Shown piece by piece: positions 1 to 11,327 of a stretch of DNA of 64,000 bases (the first letter of the stretch is position 1; each line of letters starts with the position of its first letter). The position numbers were made by a program, and so were the translations under genes. The stretch covers positions 1,052,292 through 1,116,291 of the forward strand of contig FN649728.1 of the NCBI GenBank assembly GCA_000310025.1. The letters are read 5' to 3'. This DNA is from Ectocarpus siliculosus (taxonomy: Eukaryota > Sar > Phaeophyceae > Ectocarpales > Ectocarpaceae). Under the pieces are notes generated by a model. The model was not told the DNA's origin, searched no databases, and saw nothing but the letters and a program-made list of their open reading frames with translations.

Positions 1-9
1 CGTCGGTTC

Positions 10-1966
10 GTGAATTTTTCGGAGTCGCGAAACGTTTTCCGCACATTGACAACCTCCTCCGCGTGTTGTGTCCTGGCGCCCCCGTCGATGTGGCGCCGGG
101 GGGGGTGTCTCGACGCCGAATTAAAATACGGCAACCATTCCAGCATTTTACCGTACACTTCGCAGATTACTGACAAGATCGTTTCGGATGTTACGTTAGG
201 TCGTGCTCTTGTCTTCGACGTGCAGTTCATCCGTGAAATTTTGGGTGTCCGTGTTTCCCCCCTTGGGGTGGTGGAAGATCCGAAATTCCGCATCATTCAT
301 GATCTCACATTCACAGCGGCTGGTGCGTCGTCTAGCGTCAATGCAGATACAGATTTTGATCGTGCCCCCGAGTGTCTGTTGGGACATGTGCTTTTCGATA
401 TCTTGTCGCGCGTATTATTTTTGCGCCAATTGCACGGGCCACATCTCGAGATTCTGCTATGTCGTATTGACGTGCGTGAGGCTTTTCGTCAAGTGTTGGT
501 CGACCCTTCGAGGGCATCGGTATTCGGATACACGATGGGGGGCGTGGTCGTTATTGACCTTCGTTGCCAGTTTGGCTGGCGTTCGAGCCCAGGTTTTTGG
601 TCGCTGTTCGGTTCCGCTCTTGAGCATGCACACACCCACACTACTTTTCAGACAGCTTCTGTTTTGCCTGCCGGCGTTGCGGCGGTTGATCATGTTCAGC
701 TTGTTCCTCCCCAACACCTCCCCGTTTCGCTACCGCGTGATTGTGCCCAAATTACTACTGGAGGGCGGTTTTGCTGGTTCCGCGTTTTTCGTTCGATATT
801 ATGTGGATGACGGCGTGCTTGTCGAGGCGCGGTTTTTCAAGGATGGTCGTCGTTGCTTACGTGCAGTGCAGTCGATCGCGTCGGACCATTTCCGCCTGCT
901 GGGACACCGGGGGCCAAACGATCCTCCGTTGCTGTCTGCAAAGAAGATCACCGATTTTTCTACACGTTTGGAGGTGTTGGGATGGATTTTGGGCACGCAA
1001 ACTCTCACAGTGACCATGCCTCTGCGAAAACAATAGAAATTACATCGTTTGTTGGGCGAGTGGCCGCGGTCGCGTCTGTGTGCGACCGCCCGCCAAGTCG
1101 CGGAATTGACCGGTTTTCTTCTTCACGTGCCTTTTGCCTTGCGTCCAGGCAAATATTTCGTCGGCTGTCTGTTGGCTGATGTCGGCATGCCGCAATCCGA
1201 AGTGTTCCCTTCGCGTGTTTCTAACCCCGCTCGGCGTGTCGTGTTGGGCCCCATGTTTCATGATGATTTGGATTTTTGGCGCTGGTTTGTGCAGCGAGGT
1301 CTGGCGTCGCGTGGCGGACAGTTGTGTGCACCGATGTACAATGTGGTGCTTCGCCCTCCGGTAATGGCCGTGTTTGCCGATGCGTCCAAAACAGCGTTCG
1401 GAGCATACTGTGTGCAAACTGGGTGTTATTTCCGGCGTGATTTGACGTGTGACGAGCAGTCCCGTTTTGTGGGGTCTAGCAAGTCTGTATCCGCGTGTCC
1501 CGATGTCCGTATCAATGTTCTTGAGCTACTCGGCATGGTCGCTGCGGCGTGGGTGTTGATCGTGCAACAGCGTCACGTGCCGGTGTCGGCCGGTGACTGC
1601 ATCCAGTTGCGAGGAGACAATCAAGCGAGTGTGGCATGGATTGAGCGGTGTCGCGGAGGCAAGGAGCCGCGGTCCGGCGCGCTCATGCGGATGCTGGGGG
1701 CGATTGAAGTGTCTAGCGGGTGGCTTTTCCAATCGTCCCATGTGCCTGGTGTGCTCAATTCGCTTGCCGATGGTATTTCTCGCTGGCCCGCCGCTGATGT
1801 GTACGACAACCTTTGTGCCGCTGCCCCCCATGTGCGATGGCAGGAAGTGGAGTTGAATCGAGCCGGGCAAGAGATGTGCTCTGCCGTGCTGGGGCCAGCC
1901 TCGTCCGCCAGTCACTTGCGCGAACGTCTGAACGAACTTATCTGGGCCTTTTTGGAGGCTGGGTGA
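10..1966 (+). pseudogene. Reverse transcriptase-RNase H polyprotein, DIRS type, frameshifted
   Basis: Frame 1 (to about 780) carries the RT fingers and palm: FRIIHDLTF near 290, motif A IDVREAFRQV near 470, and motif B FGWRSSPGFW near 575, a DIRS-style variant. The frame then jumps to +2, where motif C YYVDDGVLVE lies near 800 and VLGWILG near 975. A TAG at 1,034-1,036 interrupts this frame, after which RNase H follows: VFADASKTAFGAY (near 1,370), INVLELLGM (near 1,510), LRGDNQASVAWI (near 1,605) and HVPGVLNSLADGISR (near 1,740), giving the D-E-D-D set. The frame ends at 1,966. The frameshift and stop make it a pseudogene, although one or both could be sequencing errors. Confidence 0.85.
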
Positions 1967-2980
1967 AATATCGTGTGGCCGTTGTGTATCGGCCGGTGTT
2001 TATTGCTGCTGAGACTGTCCCGCATGATGTCCTTGCTCAATTGGTTGAATACGTCGCGTATGGTTTTTCCGTTTTGGGTCTGCAAAACTCGACGATTGCT
2101 AGTCACCTGTCCGCTGTTAAGTTTTTCCATCGTGTGTAGGGTGAAGGGGAGCTTGATACGCAGCATCCGCTGATTCGTTGTGCTTTACGTGGAGCGGCGC
2201 GGGGGCATGCCGACGTGGGAACACAGCAGCGGTTGCGGCGGTCGGTGTCTTGGGCGATGTTGCAACAGGGGAGTTCGTTGGTGCCTCAATGGGGCGTAGG
2301 CGGGCGTCTTTTGTTTCTTGCGCTGAGAGCCTCTTTCTTCTTTCTGACGCGAGCATCTGAGATGTTTGCGGTGTCGAAATTTTCCATGCATGAGGTTCAT
2401 GGGTTGCGTCGGGGGGACGTAGCGTTTTTTCGGGGGGCGGTCCAGCTATTGCCGTCGGCGCAGTGGCCGTTGGCCGATCGCGTGGAGGTACGTTTTCGTT
2501 CGTCCAAAGGGGACCAGTTTCTTTCGGAAAGGGGCGGTTTGCACGCGCACACGGCAAGGTCCGTGCCGTGGCGTCGACCGAGGGGGTGGTGCAGTGGATG
2601 TCATGGTGGAGCTGCTTTCTCTGTATACGTTTCTGCCTTCGCATGCGCCTCTCGTGGCTTTCGGTGTTGGTCGGGGCCAGTGGGCCATGTGTACTAAGTG
2701 TCAAGCTGTTGTGGCCCTTCGCCAAGTCGTTGCGTTGGCGGGTTTGCAGCCCGAGGAGTACGCGCTGCACTCCCTTCGTATTGGGGGCGCAACTTTCTTG
2801 GCGGCGGGGGGTGCATCGCCGGAGGTTCTTCGTAGAGAAGGGCGATGGTCGGGGGAGAGTAGTTACCAGTGTTATGTTCGGAATGTTGGGGGTGATGCTT
2901 CGTGGGTGTCAGAGGTGTTGGCGAACAAGGAGAAGGTGACTACACAGCCAGGGCAGGGTACCCGATGGGGTGACGTGTGA
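1813..2980 (+). pseudogene. Tyrosine recombinase of the DIRS-like element, broken
   Basis: The reading frame overlaps the end of the RNase H frame in a different register, as is common in DIRS elements. The N-terminal SAM-like core-binding region (LARTSERTYLGLF, then SHLSAVKFFHRV) runs into a TAG at 2,137-2,139. The same frame continues with the first catalytic arginine in TRASEMFAVSKF (near 2,350) and a possible catalytic lysine in SSKGDQF (near 2,505). A frameshift near 2,590 moves to frame 2, which holds HSLRIGG (HxxR, near 2,770), GRWS (near 2,845) and SYQCYVRN with the nucleophilic tyrosine (near 2,865). Stop at 2,980. All catalytic residues are still visible, so decay is recent or partly due to sequence error. 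Confidence 0.8.
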
Positions 2981-3164
2981 AGGGGTTCTGTGGCGCGTGG
3001 TGTATGTCGAGGTCCTTGTTGTACCGATGTTATTTTGCTGTACGTTGTGTATGCCGTACATATTGTATGTCGTACATATAGTGTGTTTTGTATACATGGT
3101 ATGCGGTATATGTTGCGCATGGAAAGGGGGGGGGGATCAGTATGGCGCACCAGCCTTAGGTTTG
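2981..3164. other. Noncoding, GTAC/TATG-rich spacer downstream of the DIRS remnant
   Basis: The stretch 3,015-3,115 is made of short imperfect repeats around gtatgccgtacatattgt and gtcgtacatat. No gene is visible. It could be untranslated sequence of the retroelement. Confidence 0.4.
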
Positions 3165-3348
3165 GGGGCAGACAGAGTTTATATATTTCTGTCCGTTGGG
3201 TGGCTCATGTTTATACTGATCGTAAGGAGTAGACCGGGGGCGTGTGTGGTGTGTTGCCCTGCCTGGTCTCCGCTTTTTTCCCCTCCCCCTTGGCGAGCAA
3301 AGGGGGTACGCAAAATATTGACAAATTTCGAAAGCATCGAGAAAAGCG
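3165..3348 (+). repeat. Direct repeat R-a, copy 1 (about 185 bp)
   Basis: The block from gggggcagacagagtttat to aagcatcgagaaaa is repeated almost unchanged at 4,730-4,915 in the same orientation, differing at a few single positions (for example gttgggtggctc against gttaggtggctg). The two copies bracket 1.4 kb containing the unclassified element described at 3,616-4,155. Placement just after the tyrosine recombinase suggests split direct repeats of a DIRS/Ngaro-type element, but this is inference. Confidence 0.85.
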
Positions 3349-3556
3349 AAAGATTGACTGACGAAGTAAGGGAAATCTTCGTTTTGTGAGAAGCGGCAGA
3401 AATAAACCGTTGGCCAATCAGAAAGCAGGAAGCGGATGAGCGTGTTGATTCCTGTTTTCAGAATATACTCGCTTCGCCGTGTTTACCGGGGGCGAGCGAG
3501 AGCACGTGTGTGTGCTTGTGGTGGCCAAGGGTTGTTTCTGCCGTGGCGTTTCTTTT

Positions 3557-3613
3557 TCCCACCCACCCACCCTTGCTTTTGGGGGTGTCAGTGGACATGG
3601 AAATCGGAGCGTT
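3557..3613 (+). repeat. Short direct repeat bracketing the 540-bp element, left copy
   Basis: The sequence cccacccacccttgcttttg, continuing through the following gggtgtcagtggacatgg to cggagcg, recurs at 4,155-4,209. The two copies flank the element at 3,616-4,155 directly. They are either part of its unit, so that two units overlap in tandem, or an unusually long target duplication of about 50 bp. Confidence 0.8.
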
Positions 3614-3615
3614 AC

Positions 3616-4155
3616 CCCCCACTCGGTGTTTGCCATCGGGATTGGGTTTTCGTCGCTTGGCAACGACGTTGTAAAACAAGCCTACTCACTTCGTGAACTC
3701 GGCAACCAGGTTACCGTTTTTTTTTTTTTACCTCGTTTTTTTTTTTGGCGGTAACCATAATGGTGGTCGAGTAGATCATGTTGTGCGGGGTCGAGAACCC
3801 TTACTCCGCGCAACGGGGGATGATCGCACCACGTTGTGTTAAAATGGTCAAGCTTCCTCGAGGCAGTTACACAGTGCTTACAACTGTCTCTGGAAGTGAA
3901 AGCACCAGAAAATAAATTAAGTCATACGTAGCTGTCATCCGTACGCAAGGAAGTAAGCACAAGATGCCGAACACCCTTAGCAGGATGCAGCTCACCCTTC
4001 ATGCGACTCGCCAAATACCTCACGGCGCTTCGCGCTTGGTGATGTGAGAGCCTGGTCCGGTGAGAACCCGGCGTGCTCCGTCCCGGCTTTGTAGGGATGC
4101 GGGGTCAATGGTCAAACGATTACGGCATGCACGATTAGGAGTCCCCCCCCCCCCC
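3616..4155 (+). mobile_element. Unclassified dispersed element, copy A (about 540 bp)
   Basis: From a run of C followed by actcggtgtttgccatcg to cgattaggagt and a C20 tract, this block matches the reverse complement of 7,391-7,938 along its whole length, with scattered substitutions and length changes in an internal A/T homopolymer. It has no long ORF, no terminal inverted repeats and no recognisable RT or transposase. Both ends abut C-tracts. Non-autonomous retroelement, solo-LTR-like remnant or other short dispersed repeat are all possible; I cannot decide. Confidence 0.75.
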
Positions 4156-4209
4156 CCCCCACCCACCCTTGCTTTTGGGGGTGTCAGTGGACATGGAAAT
4201 CGGAGCGGC
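4155..4209 (+). repeat. Short direct repeat bracketing the 540-bp element, right copy
   Basis: Matches 3,557-3,613. It begins inside the C20 tract at 4,142-4,161 and ends at ggaaatcggagcg, after which the sequences diverge. Confidence 0.8.
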
Positions 4210-4729
4210 GGCGTTGTGTCCAATGTGATTGCCTGTCGGGGGGATTCACTGTGTAGCCGCAGTCGGGGTCGCGTGTGCCTATGCTGGGCGCGGTTCCGAG
4301 GTGCTCGTCCCATTTCGTTTTTTTTTTTTTTTAGTGGGATGTGTGTGTATCGCATTTACTTCGGGTTGTATATATGCAGGACGCATGTTGGTGTGTGTAT
4401 CGGACCGTTGCATGGTTGGGAGAGTGCACTCTTGGCTGCTGTGTGTGGCTGCGTTGGTGCTGCGCGCTTCCCCGTTGTGTGCCTTACGAGTCTGATTGAT
4501 TGGTGGACACCCGTATATATTATATGATTAATAATACGTGGGGTCCTGGCGACATGTGTGTTTTTCTGCAGTGCGATGGGAAGGTCAGGGGAACAGAGAG
4601 TAGCGAGAGACGAGAAAAATGGTTTTTCTTTGGTGGCCCAAGTGTTTCGCTGAATGGCGATATTAATGTTGATGGGCCTTGTGGGGTTCTCTCGTGGTTT
4701 CAGTACGAACAAACAGGTGTGGTTATCAG

Positions 4730-4915
4730 GGGGCAGACAGAGTTTATATATTTCTGTCCGTTAGGTGGCTGATGTTTATACTGATCGTAAGGAGTAAACC
4801 GGGGGCGTGTGTGGTGTGTTGCCCTGCCTGGTCTCCGCTATTTTCCCCTCCCCCTTGGCAAGCAAAGGGGGTACGCAAAATAATGACAAATTTCGAAAGC
4901 ATCGAGAAAAATGGG
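4730..4915 (+). repeat. Direct repeat R-a, copy 2
   Basis: Near-identical partner of 3,165-3,348. After the shared part, the flanks diverge completely: copy 1 continues into gcgaaagattgactgacg, copy 2 into tgggggccaacgtggtgat. This sets the right boundary of the repeat at about aagcatcgagaaaa. Confidence 0.85.
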
Positions 4916-7390
4916 GGCCAACGTGGTGATAGAGGGGGCTCCGCAGTGATAAATGGGGGGCACCGTGGTAATATATGGGGGCTCCGCGGAGGAAAACAGG
5001 GGGGACTATGCTGATTTAGGGGGTTCCGTGGATCATTTTGGTCAAAAATGTCGCATTTTCCCAAAATGAAAAAAACTCTGCAGCTATCGACGTAGCTCGA
5101 CGAGGCGGTCACGAATATCGTTGTTTCGCGTTTCAATTTTTTTTCTTTAAAAAGATATCGCACAAAACGTGAATGGACAAATTGTTGTGCATGGACCGTA
5201 TTGTACCTCTCTCTGGGTAAAGAATGCGAGGGAATCCCCAATCTACGTATTTTGTGGTGCTACTACAAGGGGTTCGGAGGAAGGGGGCGAACCACCATCG
5301 ACATGTAAGTAAGTCAGTTGGCCCGAGATGGTTGGCGACCCTGACCGCTAGTTTGAAAACAACCCAGCCAGGTGTCCTGCATTCATTCTGATTGGTCGAA
5401 ATCGTCACCACGGACGACGGGCCCGCTTGAACGGCCGGTTCTTCTGCGGTCGTTCGTAGGGTGAATAACCGACAAATCACCGCCGACCGGTGTTTTGGTG
5501 TCCCGAATCTATCTGTGTTTGGTGGTTGACTGCTGTTTTGGCAATAAGTTATTGACGCATCAGCGTTTTGAACACAGCCAGCCGTCGTGAGTGCGACTTA
5601 CGGTAGGAATGGCGGCTTCCAGCGGTGGTGTGGGTTAGACGCTAAGGAGAGGGAAACTGCTTACTGCGCCTGCCAGTGTTGTTCGAGGCATGCGCACGCA
5701 TGTTTTCGACGGAAAAAAGACCCATGCGGCCCTGCCAGCGTCGGAACGCGAAAGAGTTACAAATTTGTCGTTCAGGTCGCCCATCAGCTCTGTCTGGGTT
5801 CACCTCGCGTCAGCGGGGAGGGGTCCATCCACTAGAAAAGGATATTTGATGTTGCGAAAAAAAGAACTGACAGAGTGAATGCCAGACAGACCAAAACGCC
5901 TTGTGAGGCAGGCCAGGGATAGTATGGACGGATGGGTGAAGGGGGCGGAAACCACCCGTGTGGTGTTGCATTGTCTTGCCGACGACAACGTCACGCGCCA
6001 AGAGTCATACGCGCGGTGCAATCTAGGGCACCCAATACCCCCCTTCAGCATGTATCTAGGGCAAATGCTGTGCGTTTGCAAAAGGTAGGTAGAATTGAGT
6101 ACGTGAGGGATGAGATAATCGTTCAGTTGCAAATTGTTCCGTTATTTTCTCTACCGTGCCGCACACCATACCGCACGAAAACTACCACTCCCACCTTCCT
6201 CCGTATTCTTCAACTCCCCTCGATCGGGCATTAACTCGCCTCGATCGAGCATCCGTACAATACAAAATATAATACAAACAAGCAACGGATATCGACACTA
6301 CACAAGCATCGTAACAAAAACAGACTGCATCATAACAAAACCACATCCGAACCACACTATTCCCGAATGACACTGACGTAATGAAACTGACGATGAACTT
6401 CTAGGGTCAAGAGGTCCGTCATGTATTTGCTAGAGGAAACGAGTCCTCAACGACACTGCGACTAACAGTTGTTGGCTACCGAATGACCCCAGGAAAACCA
6501 CCCGCCCTCCTCGTCTATCCACGCTCTCACCCATATGTATCCACTACTAACGTTTTCTCCACATGCAAGAATAACTGATACACATGGACTGGCGCCATCC
6601 GTGTACGAAACATTGCGAGAGCGCTAAGCGCGATTCACTGTAGTCACCAGTAAGCAAGCATCCATCCACACAGTACAGCAGTATTACAAGATACGTAAAC
6701 GACAACTTCTACACAGACGATACGTCAACATCAAAATGCCAACAGCCCGTACACAGCAGAGCAGCAGCCTGCACGCAATACCAAACGCAGCATGGTAGGC
6801 AGAAACGATACCAAGAGCAGGGGTGGGGGCTAGGATACTTCACACTGCACGGTTCGTACAACAATTCTTGGCGAACAACCAGACCCGTCACGCACATAAA
6901 AAAGTAAACGACTAACTGATCTAAACGTCCCGCCTAATGAGGCCGGCGACTGCCGTACCCTAGTTCATCAAAATAAACAGACATCATAGATCACACCTCG
7001 AAATAATCGTTTCATGGGTCAGTGCCCCATCCTGAGTTAGAAAAAGCTCTTTTAGGATATATCCTAAACCAATCACGTGCCGCTGAGCCCGCAGAATGAC
7101 CTTCGTTCTATGCTGATCCTCAATCGTAACTTTGGTTGTCACGTGACCTGAGATTGATGGCGTCTAGAGGCCCTGCTCTTGTCGTTGTCGGGAGGGGCGG
7201 AAGATCTTCCACCCTAGTTGATAGCAAAGGCTTCGATAGCGTCGAACCCGCCACAGGTGGTGCCATCGGAAGCACCCGCGCAGACCATGTCGCACACACC
7301 CTCGTCTTGTTCCGAGAAGGTCATGGAACACCAGCACTGCGATCATGTTTTCGGGATGAGAAGGAGCGTGTTGTTAACGTCGCATGGTGG
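4916..7390. other. No gene seen; relatively AT-rich intergenic DNA
   Basis: The first 120 bp holds degenerate short repeats of the type ggggg-ctccg-tggt-ata. The rest has only short open frames in all six phases and no recognisable domain. The part around 6,130-7,130 is visibly poorer in G+C than its surroundings. Confidence 0.5.
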
Positions 7391-7938
7391 CTTGGGGGGG
7401 GGGGGGGGGACCCCTAATCCTGCATGCCGTAATCCTTAAACCCTTGACCTCCCACTCCTACAAAGCCGGGAAGGAACACGCCGGGGTCTCCCCGGAACAG
7501 GGTCTCACAGGATCAAGCGCGAAACTCCCTGAGGTATTCGGCGAGTCGCATGAAGGGTGCGCTGCCTCCTGCTAAGGGTGTTCGGTATCTTGTGCTTACT
7601 TCCTTGCGTACGGATGACAGCTGCGTATGACTTAAATTATTTTCTGGTGCTTTCACTTCCAGAGACAGTTATAAGCACTGCTGTGTAACTGCCTCGAGAA
7701 TGCTTGACCAATTTAAACAACGTGGTGCGATCATCCTCCTTTGCGCGGAGTGAAGGTTCTCCACCACGCACAACATGATCTACTCGACCACCATTCATTA
7801 TGGTTACCGCCAAAAAAAAACACAATGGTAAAACAAAAAAAAGTAACCTGGTTGCCAAGTTCACGAAGTGAATTGGCTGGTTTTACAACGTCGTTGCCAA
7901 GCGACGAAAACCCAATCCCGATGGCAAACACCGAGGGG
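7391..7938 (-). mobile_element. Unclassified dispersed element, copy B (inverted)
   Basis: Reverse-complement copy of 3,616-4,155. It begins with a G16 tract at about 7,396 (equivalent to the C20 tract of copy A) and ends at gatggcaaacaccgagggg. The internal A/T tract at 7,812-7,848 is expanded and interrupted relative to copy A. Flanking DNA is unrelated to copy A, so the unit has well-defined ends. Confidence 0.75.
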
Positions 7939-8790
7939 GGATTATGGGACCAACAGGCGATACATCATACCGACGTCAAGAATTTCTTGGCAGTAGAGAT
8001 CCATGGACAACTGATGAAAGTCTACCGCAACGAAATATAGGTCCTCAGATTCTGCATTTTGGACGAATGTCAACGACAGCGGTAATTGCAACAGCAGTGG
8101 TAATCGTAACCATGACATGAACAGCATAATTACCTCGGTCGAGTACTGCAAACCGAAGAATTCAGCGTTCTCTCCGACGCAGTAGTTGTAGCATATCTGC
8201 AACGTAGTGGACAGGAACGGAACGTAAGCGGCATAGCACGCGAATCACATGCGGCAAGCAAGAACATCGGTCGTGGCTGGTGGGAAAGCACGTGATTCCA
8301 ACGCGCCCCTTTTCGTTTTTTTGTGATTTCTCGCTCAACCAACAAACGCATCGTTTTCGCCGGGTCAGGTAGGACTCGAGACAACAAGCGCTGAACAAGC
8401 GGTAACACGGGACGGGGACACGGTGGATGCGGTGAGGCTAAATGTCATTACAGTGAGATCGAACATCACAACCAATCGAACCCTTCTAAAGAACAGCATT
8501 TTTTGACACAACATCCTTTGTACTGGTGTGCAGTCAAAACTACACAGTCGACCCATTCAATCCTTGGTACAGATAAAAAAAAACCCTTCGCACACACCAC
8601 ACCTCGGCAGACAACTCCGACAAAGCGGTCATGGTCTCCATAGCCCGAGAACCGTCCCTCAGATCAGCGAAACAGCCCAAAGAAGTGTACGCGTCAGGCA
8701 CCTGGGAAAAACACCATCAGAACAGCAGACGCACCAGGGAAGGGACGGATGGACAGCAATCAATACCGAACAAAGGCCGGGCAGGGAGCA
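7939..8790. other. No gene seen
   Basis: Only short open frames are present. The segment runs up to the first scaffold gap. Confidence 0.4.
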
Positions 8791-8890
8791 NNNNNNNNNN
8801 NNNNNNNNNNNNNNNNNNNNNNNNNNNNNNNNNNNNNNNNNNNNNNNNNNNNNNNNNNNNNNNNNNNNNNNNNNNNNNNNNNNNNNNNNN
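8791..8890. other. Scaffold gap (100 N)
   Basis: Exactly 100 N, a conventional unknown-length gap. The first satellite unit starts directly after it at 8,891, so the gap probably hides further satellite units. Confidence 0.98.
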
Positions 8891-10545
8891 GCTGCCGAGA
8901 GCTTGCTCTGGAATTCCGCATGCCGCATGGAATCGACCATGTCCGGGTAGTACAGAGAGACGAGCCTCCTTCTGGCTCTCTGGCTAGAGAGGAACGACCA
9001 TATCTCATCTCTACACTCCGGTTACACTTCATTTCCGGCCTTTGGGCGAAACACGTGGAGACAATGGCACGGGAAGAGCTACGATCGAAACTGCGTCAGA
9101 GCAAGTGGTATACAGATGAGCCGGTTGCCGAGAGAATCATCTTCGATCTCGACATCAGCCGGTCGATCTACACGCACATCAGTCTCAGTTTTGTTCAACC
9201 CCCCTCGCCTGTTAGTGTGCAGCCTAGTTGTTGTCGTTCTTCGTGGAAGTGAAGGACGCGTCGTGGGGACTTGCTTGGCCATGAATGATGACACAGTGGT
9301 AGAAGAAGGGCTCGACCTGCTTTCAGAAGGGTGGACGAGAGACAAGGGGCGAGGGGGGTCAGCACCTGCTGCGCTCATCAGCTCAAGGCCGTTTCCATTC
9401 TAATGAGCGAGCCTACCTCGGCTGCAGAGAGCTTGCTCTGGAATTCCGCATGCCGCATGGAATCGACCATGTCCGGGTAGTACAGAGAGACGAGCCTCCT
9501 TCTGGCTCTCTGTCTTGAGAGGAACGACCATATCTCATCTCTACGCCCCAGTTACACTTCATTTCCGGCCTTTGGGCGAGACACGTGGAGACAATGGCAC
9601 GGGAAGAGCTACGATCGAAACTGCGTCAGAGTGAGTGGTATACAGATGAGCCGGTTGCCGAGAGAATCATCTTCGATCTCGACATCAGCCGGTCGATGTA
9701 CACGCACATCAGTCTCAGTTTTGTTCAACCCCCCTCGCCTGTTAGTGTGCAGCCTAGTTGTTGTCGTTCTTCGTGGAAGTGAAGGACGCGTCGTGAGGAC
9801 TTGCTTGGCCATGAATGATGACACGGTGGTAGAATAAGGGCTCGACCTGCTTTCAGACGGGTGGACGAGAGACAAGGGGCGAGGGGGGTCAGCACCTGCT
9901 GCGCTCATCGGCTGAAGGCCGTTTACATTCTAATGAGCGAGCCTACCTCGGCTGCCGAGAGCTTGCTCTGGAATTCCGCATGCCGCATGGAATCGACCAT
10001 GTCCGGGTAGTACAGAGAGACGAGCCTCCTTCTGGCTCTCTGGCTAGAGAGGAACGACCATATCTCATCTCTACACCCCGGTTACACTTCATTTCCGGCC
10101 TTTGGGCGAAACACGTGGAGACAATGGCACGGGAAGAGCTACGATCGAAACTGCGTCAGAGCAAGTGGTATACAGATGAGCCGGTTGCCGAGAGAATCAT
10201 CTTCGATCTCGACATCAGCCGGTCGATCTACACGCACATCAGTCTCAGTTTTGTTCAACCCCCCTCGCCTGTTAGTGTGCAGCCTTGTCGTCCTTCTTGC
10301 TCTTGTCGTTCTTCGTGGAAGTGAAGGACGCGTCGTGGGGACTTGCTTGGCCATGAATGATGACACAGTGGTAGAAGAAGGGCTCGACCTGCTTTCTGAC
10401 GGGTGGACGAGAGACAAGGAGCGAGGGGGGTCAGCACCTGCTGCGCTCATCGGCTGAAGGCCGTTTACATTCTAATGAGCGAGCCTACCTCGGCTGCCGA
10501 GAGCTTGCTCTGGAATTCCGCATGCCGCATGGAATCGACAATGCC
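8891..10545 (+). repeat. Tandem satellite, units of 530, 530 and 542 bp plus the start of a fourth
   Basis: Units start with gagagcttgctctggaattc preceded by gctgc, at 8,891, 9,421, 9,951 and 10,493. Unit 3 is 12 bp longer because of an insertion near 10,285 (cttcttgctcttgtcg). Units differ by a few per cent. Each unit carries about 100 codons of open frame on both strands, but the frames are not conserved (for example, a stop in unit 2 on + near 9,837), which suggests DNA-level rather than protein-level conservation. The fourth unit is cut after about 50 bp by the inserted element at 10,546. Confidence 0.95.
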
Positions 10546-10704
10546 CGGTAGGGGGGCCGATATATGGCGGTGTGAATAGGGCGGTTGTCCGATATATGGC
10601 GGCTGAAATTGGCGCACACAACTTGGACCCGATATACGGCGGCACCGCCTTCTATCGACAATCTTCCTGTATAGGGCGGTGACTACCCAAGTATAATCCG
10701 TTAT

Positions 10705-10915
10705 ATGGCGGTGATTTTCTTCGTATCACTACGCCCCTCTCTGAAACACCTGTACCTTTGTGCCCCAAGACACCTGAAGGAGTGGTCAACACCACGCCCT
10801 GGCTTAACGGAATACAACCCTCCGAAATGTGCTCTCTGCCAGTTTGGTATCTCTCTCTTCCCTCGGGCGGTAGAAAATGTTAATTTTAATAAATGCAATT
10901 CGAAATAAAACAATA
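10705..10915 (+). repeat. Internal duplicated block of the TIR element, order A1-A2
   Basis: A1 (about 10,705-10,818, ending ggcttaacggaatacaacc) is followed by A2 (10,824-10,915, starting gaaatgtgctctctgccag). Both recur at 11,328-11,527, but with A2 before A1 in the same orientation. Confidence 0.85.
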
Positions 10916-11327
10916 TTCTAGAGGGCAGGATTGTTTAAGGCGTAGACAAAGCCGTAGACAAAACAAACCGAGTTTTATTGAAACAACTCGAATTGCCATA
11001 CTGTTTATATTGGGGTACCCGGAACGCATTGCGTACTGCGGGGCCCCCTCGGTCGAGAGGAGGAGTCGCATGTGTTACCATTCTGTTCAAGCCTTGTGTC
11101 CACAGAGTCTTAGCGTGCCAGAGAGAGAGTATCGCAGAGACAACTATTGTAGCGAGGTGGTCACATAGAAGGCTTCTAGTGGTGTGCCAGCCTCTGGAGC
11201 TGACAGGAAGTGGAGTATTTTCCCACCCAACCACCCCTTTTCTTTCGAAGGTGGTGGAAAGGAGAGGACGGATAAAGTATCCGGTAGAACTTATACCTGT
11301 ATGTATGTGAGGCGAACGTGTCTGCGG

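Larger units (their letters stand above)
1..2980 (+). mobile_element. Decayed DIRS-like tyrosine-recombinase retrotransposon (5' part outside window)
   Basis: Reverse transcriptase, RNase H and a tyrosine recombinase follow each other on the + strand, the domain order that defines the DIRS order of retrotransposons, which integrate by recombinase instead of a DDE integrase. All three domains are recognisable by their catalytic motifs, but the reading frame is broken by at least two frameshifts and two in-frame stops, so this copy is not autonomous. A gag-like region would lie left of the window edge. No methyltransferase domain, present in some DIRS elements, was seen. Repeats at 3,165-3,348 and 4,730-4,915 may belong to its right terminus. 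Superfamily placement beyond DIRS-like is not resolved. Confidence 0.85.

Noticed and set aside
9079-10450. Repeated open frames of about 100 codons in each satellite unit on both strands, as a possible tandem gene family
   Set aside because: Frames are broken in some units, there is no domain, and both strands are equally open; better explained as satellite DNA.
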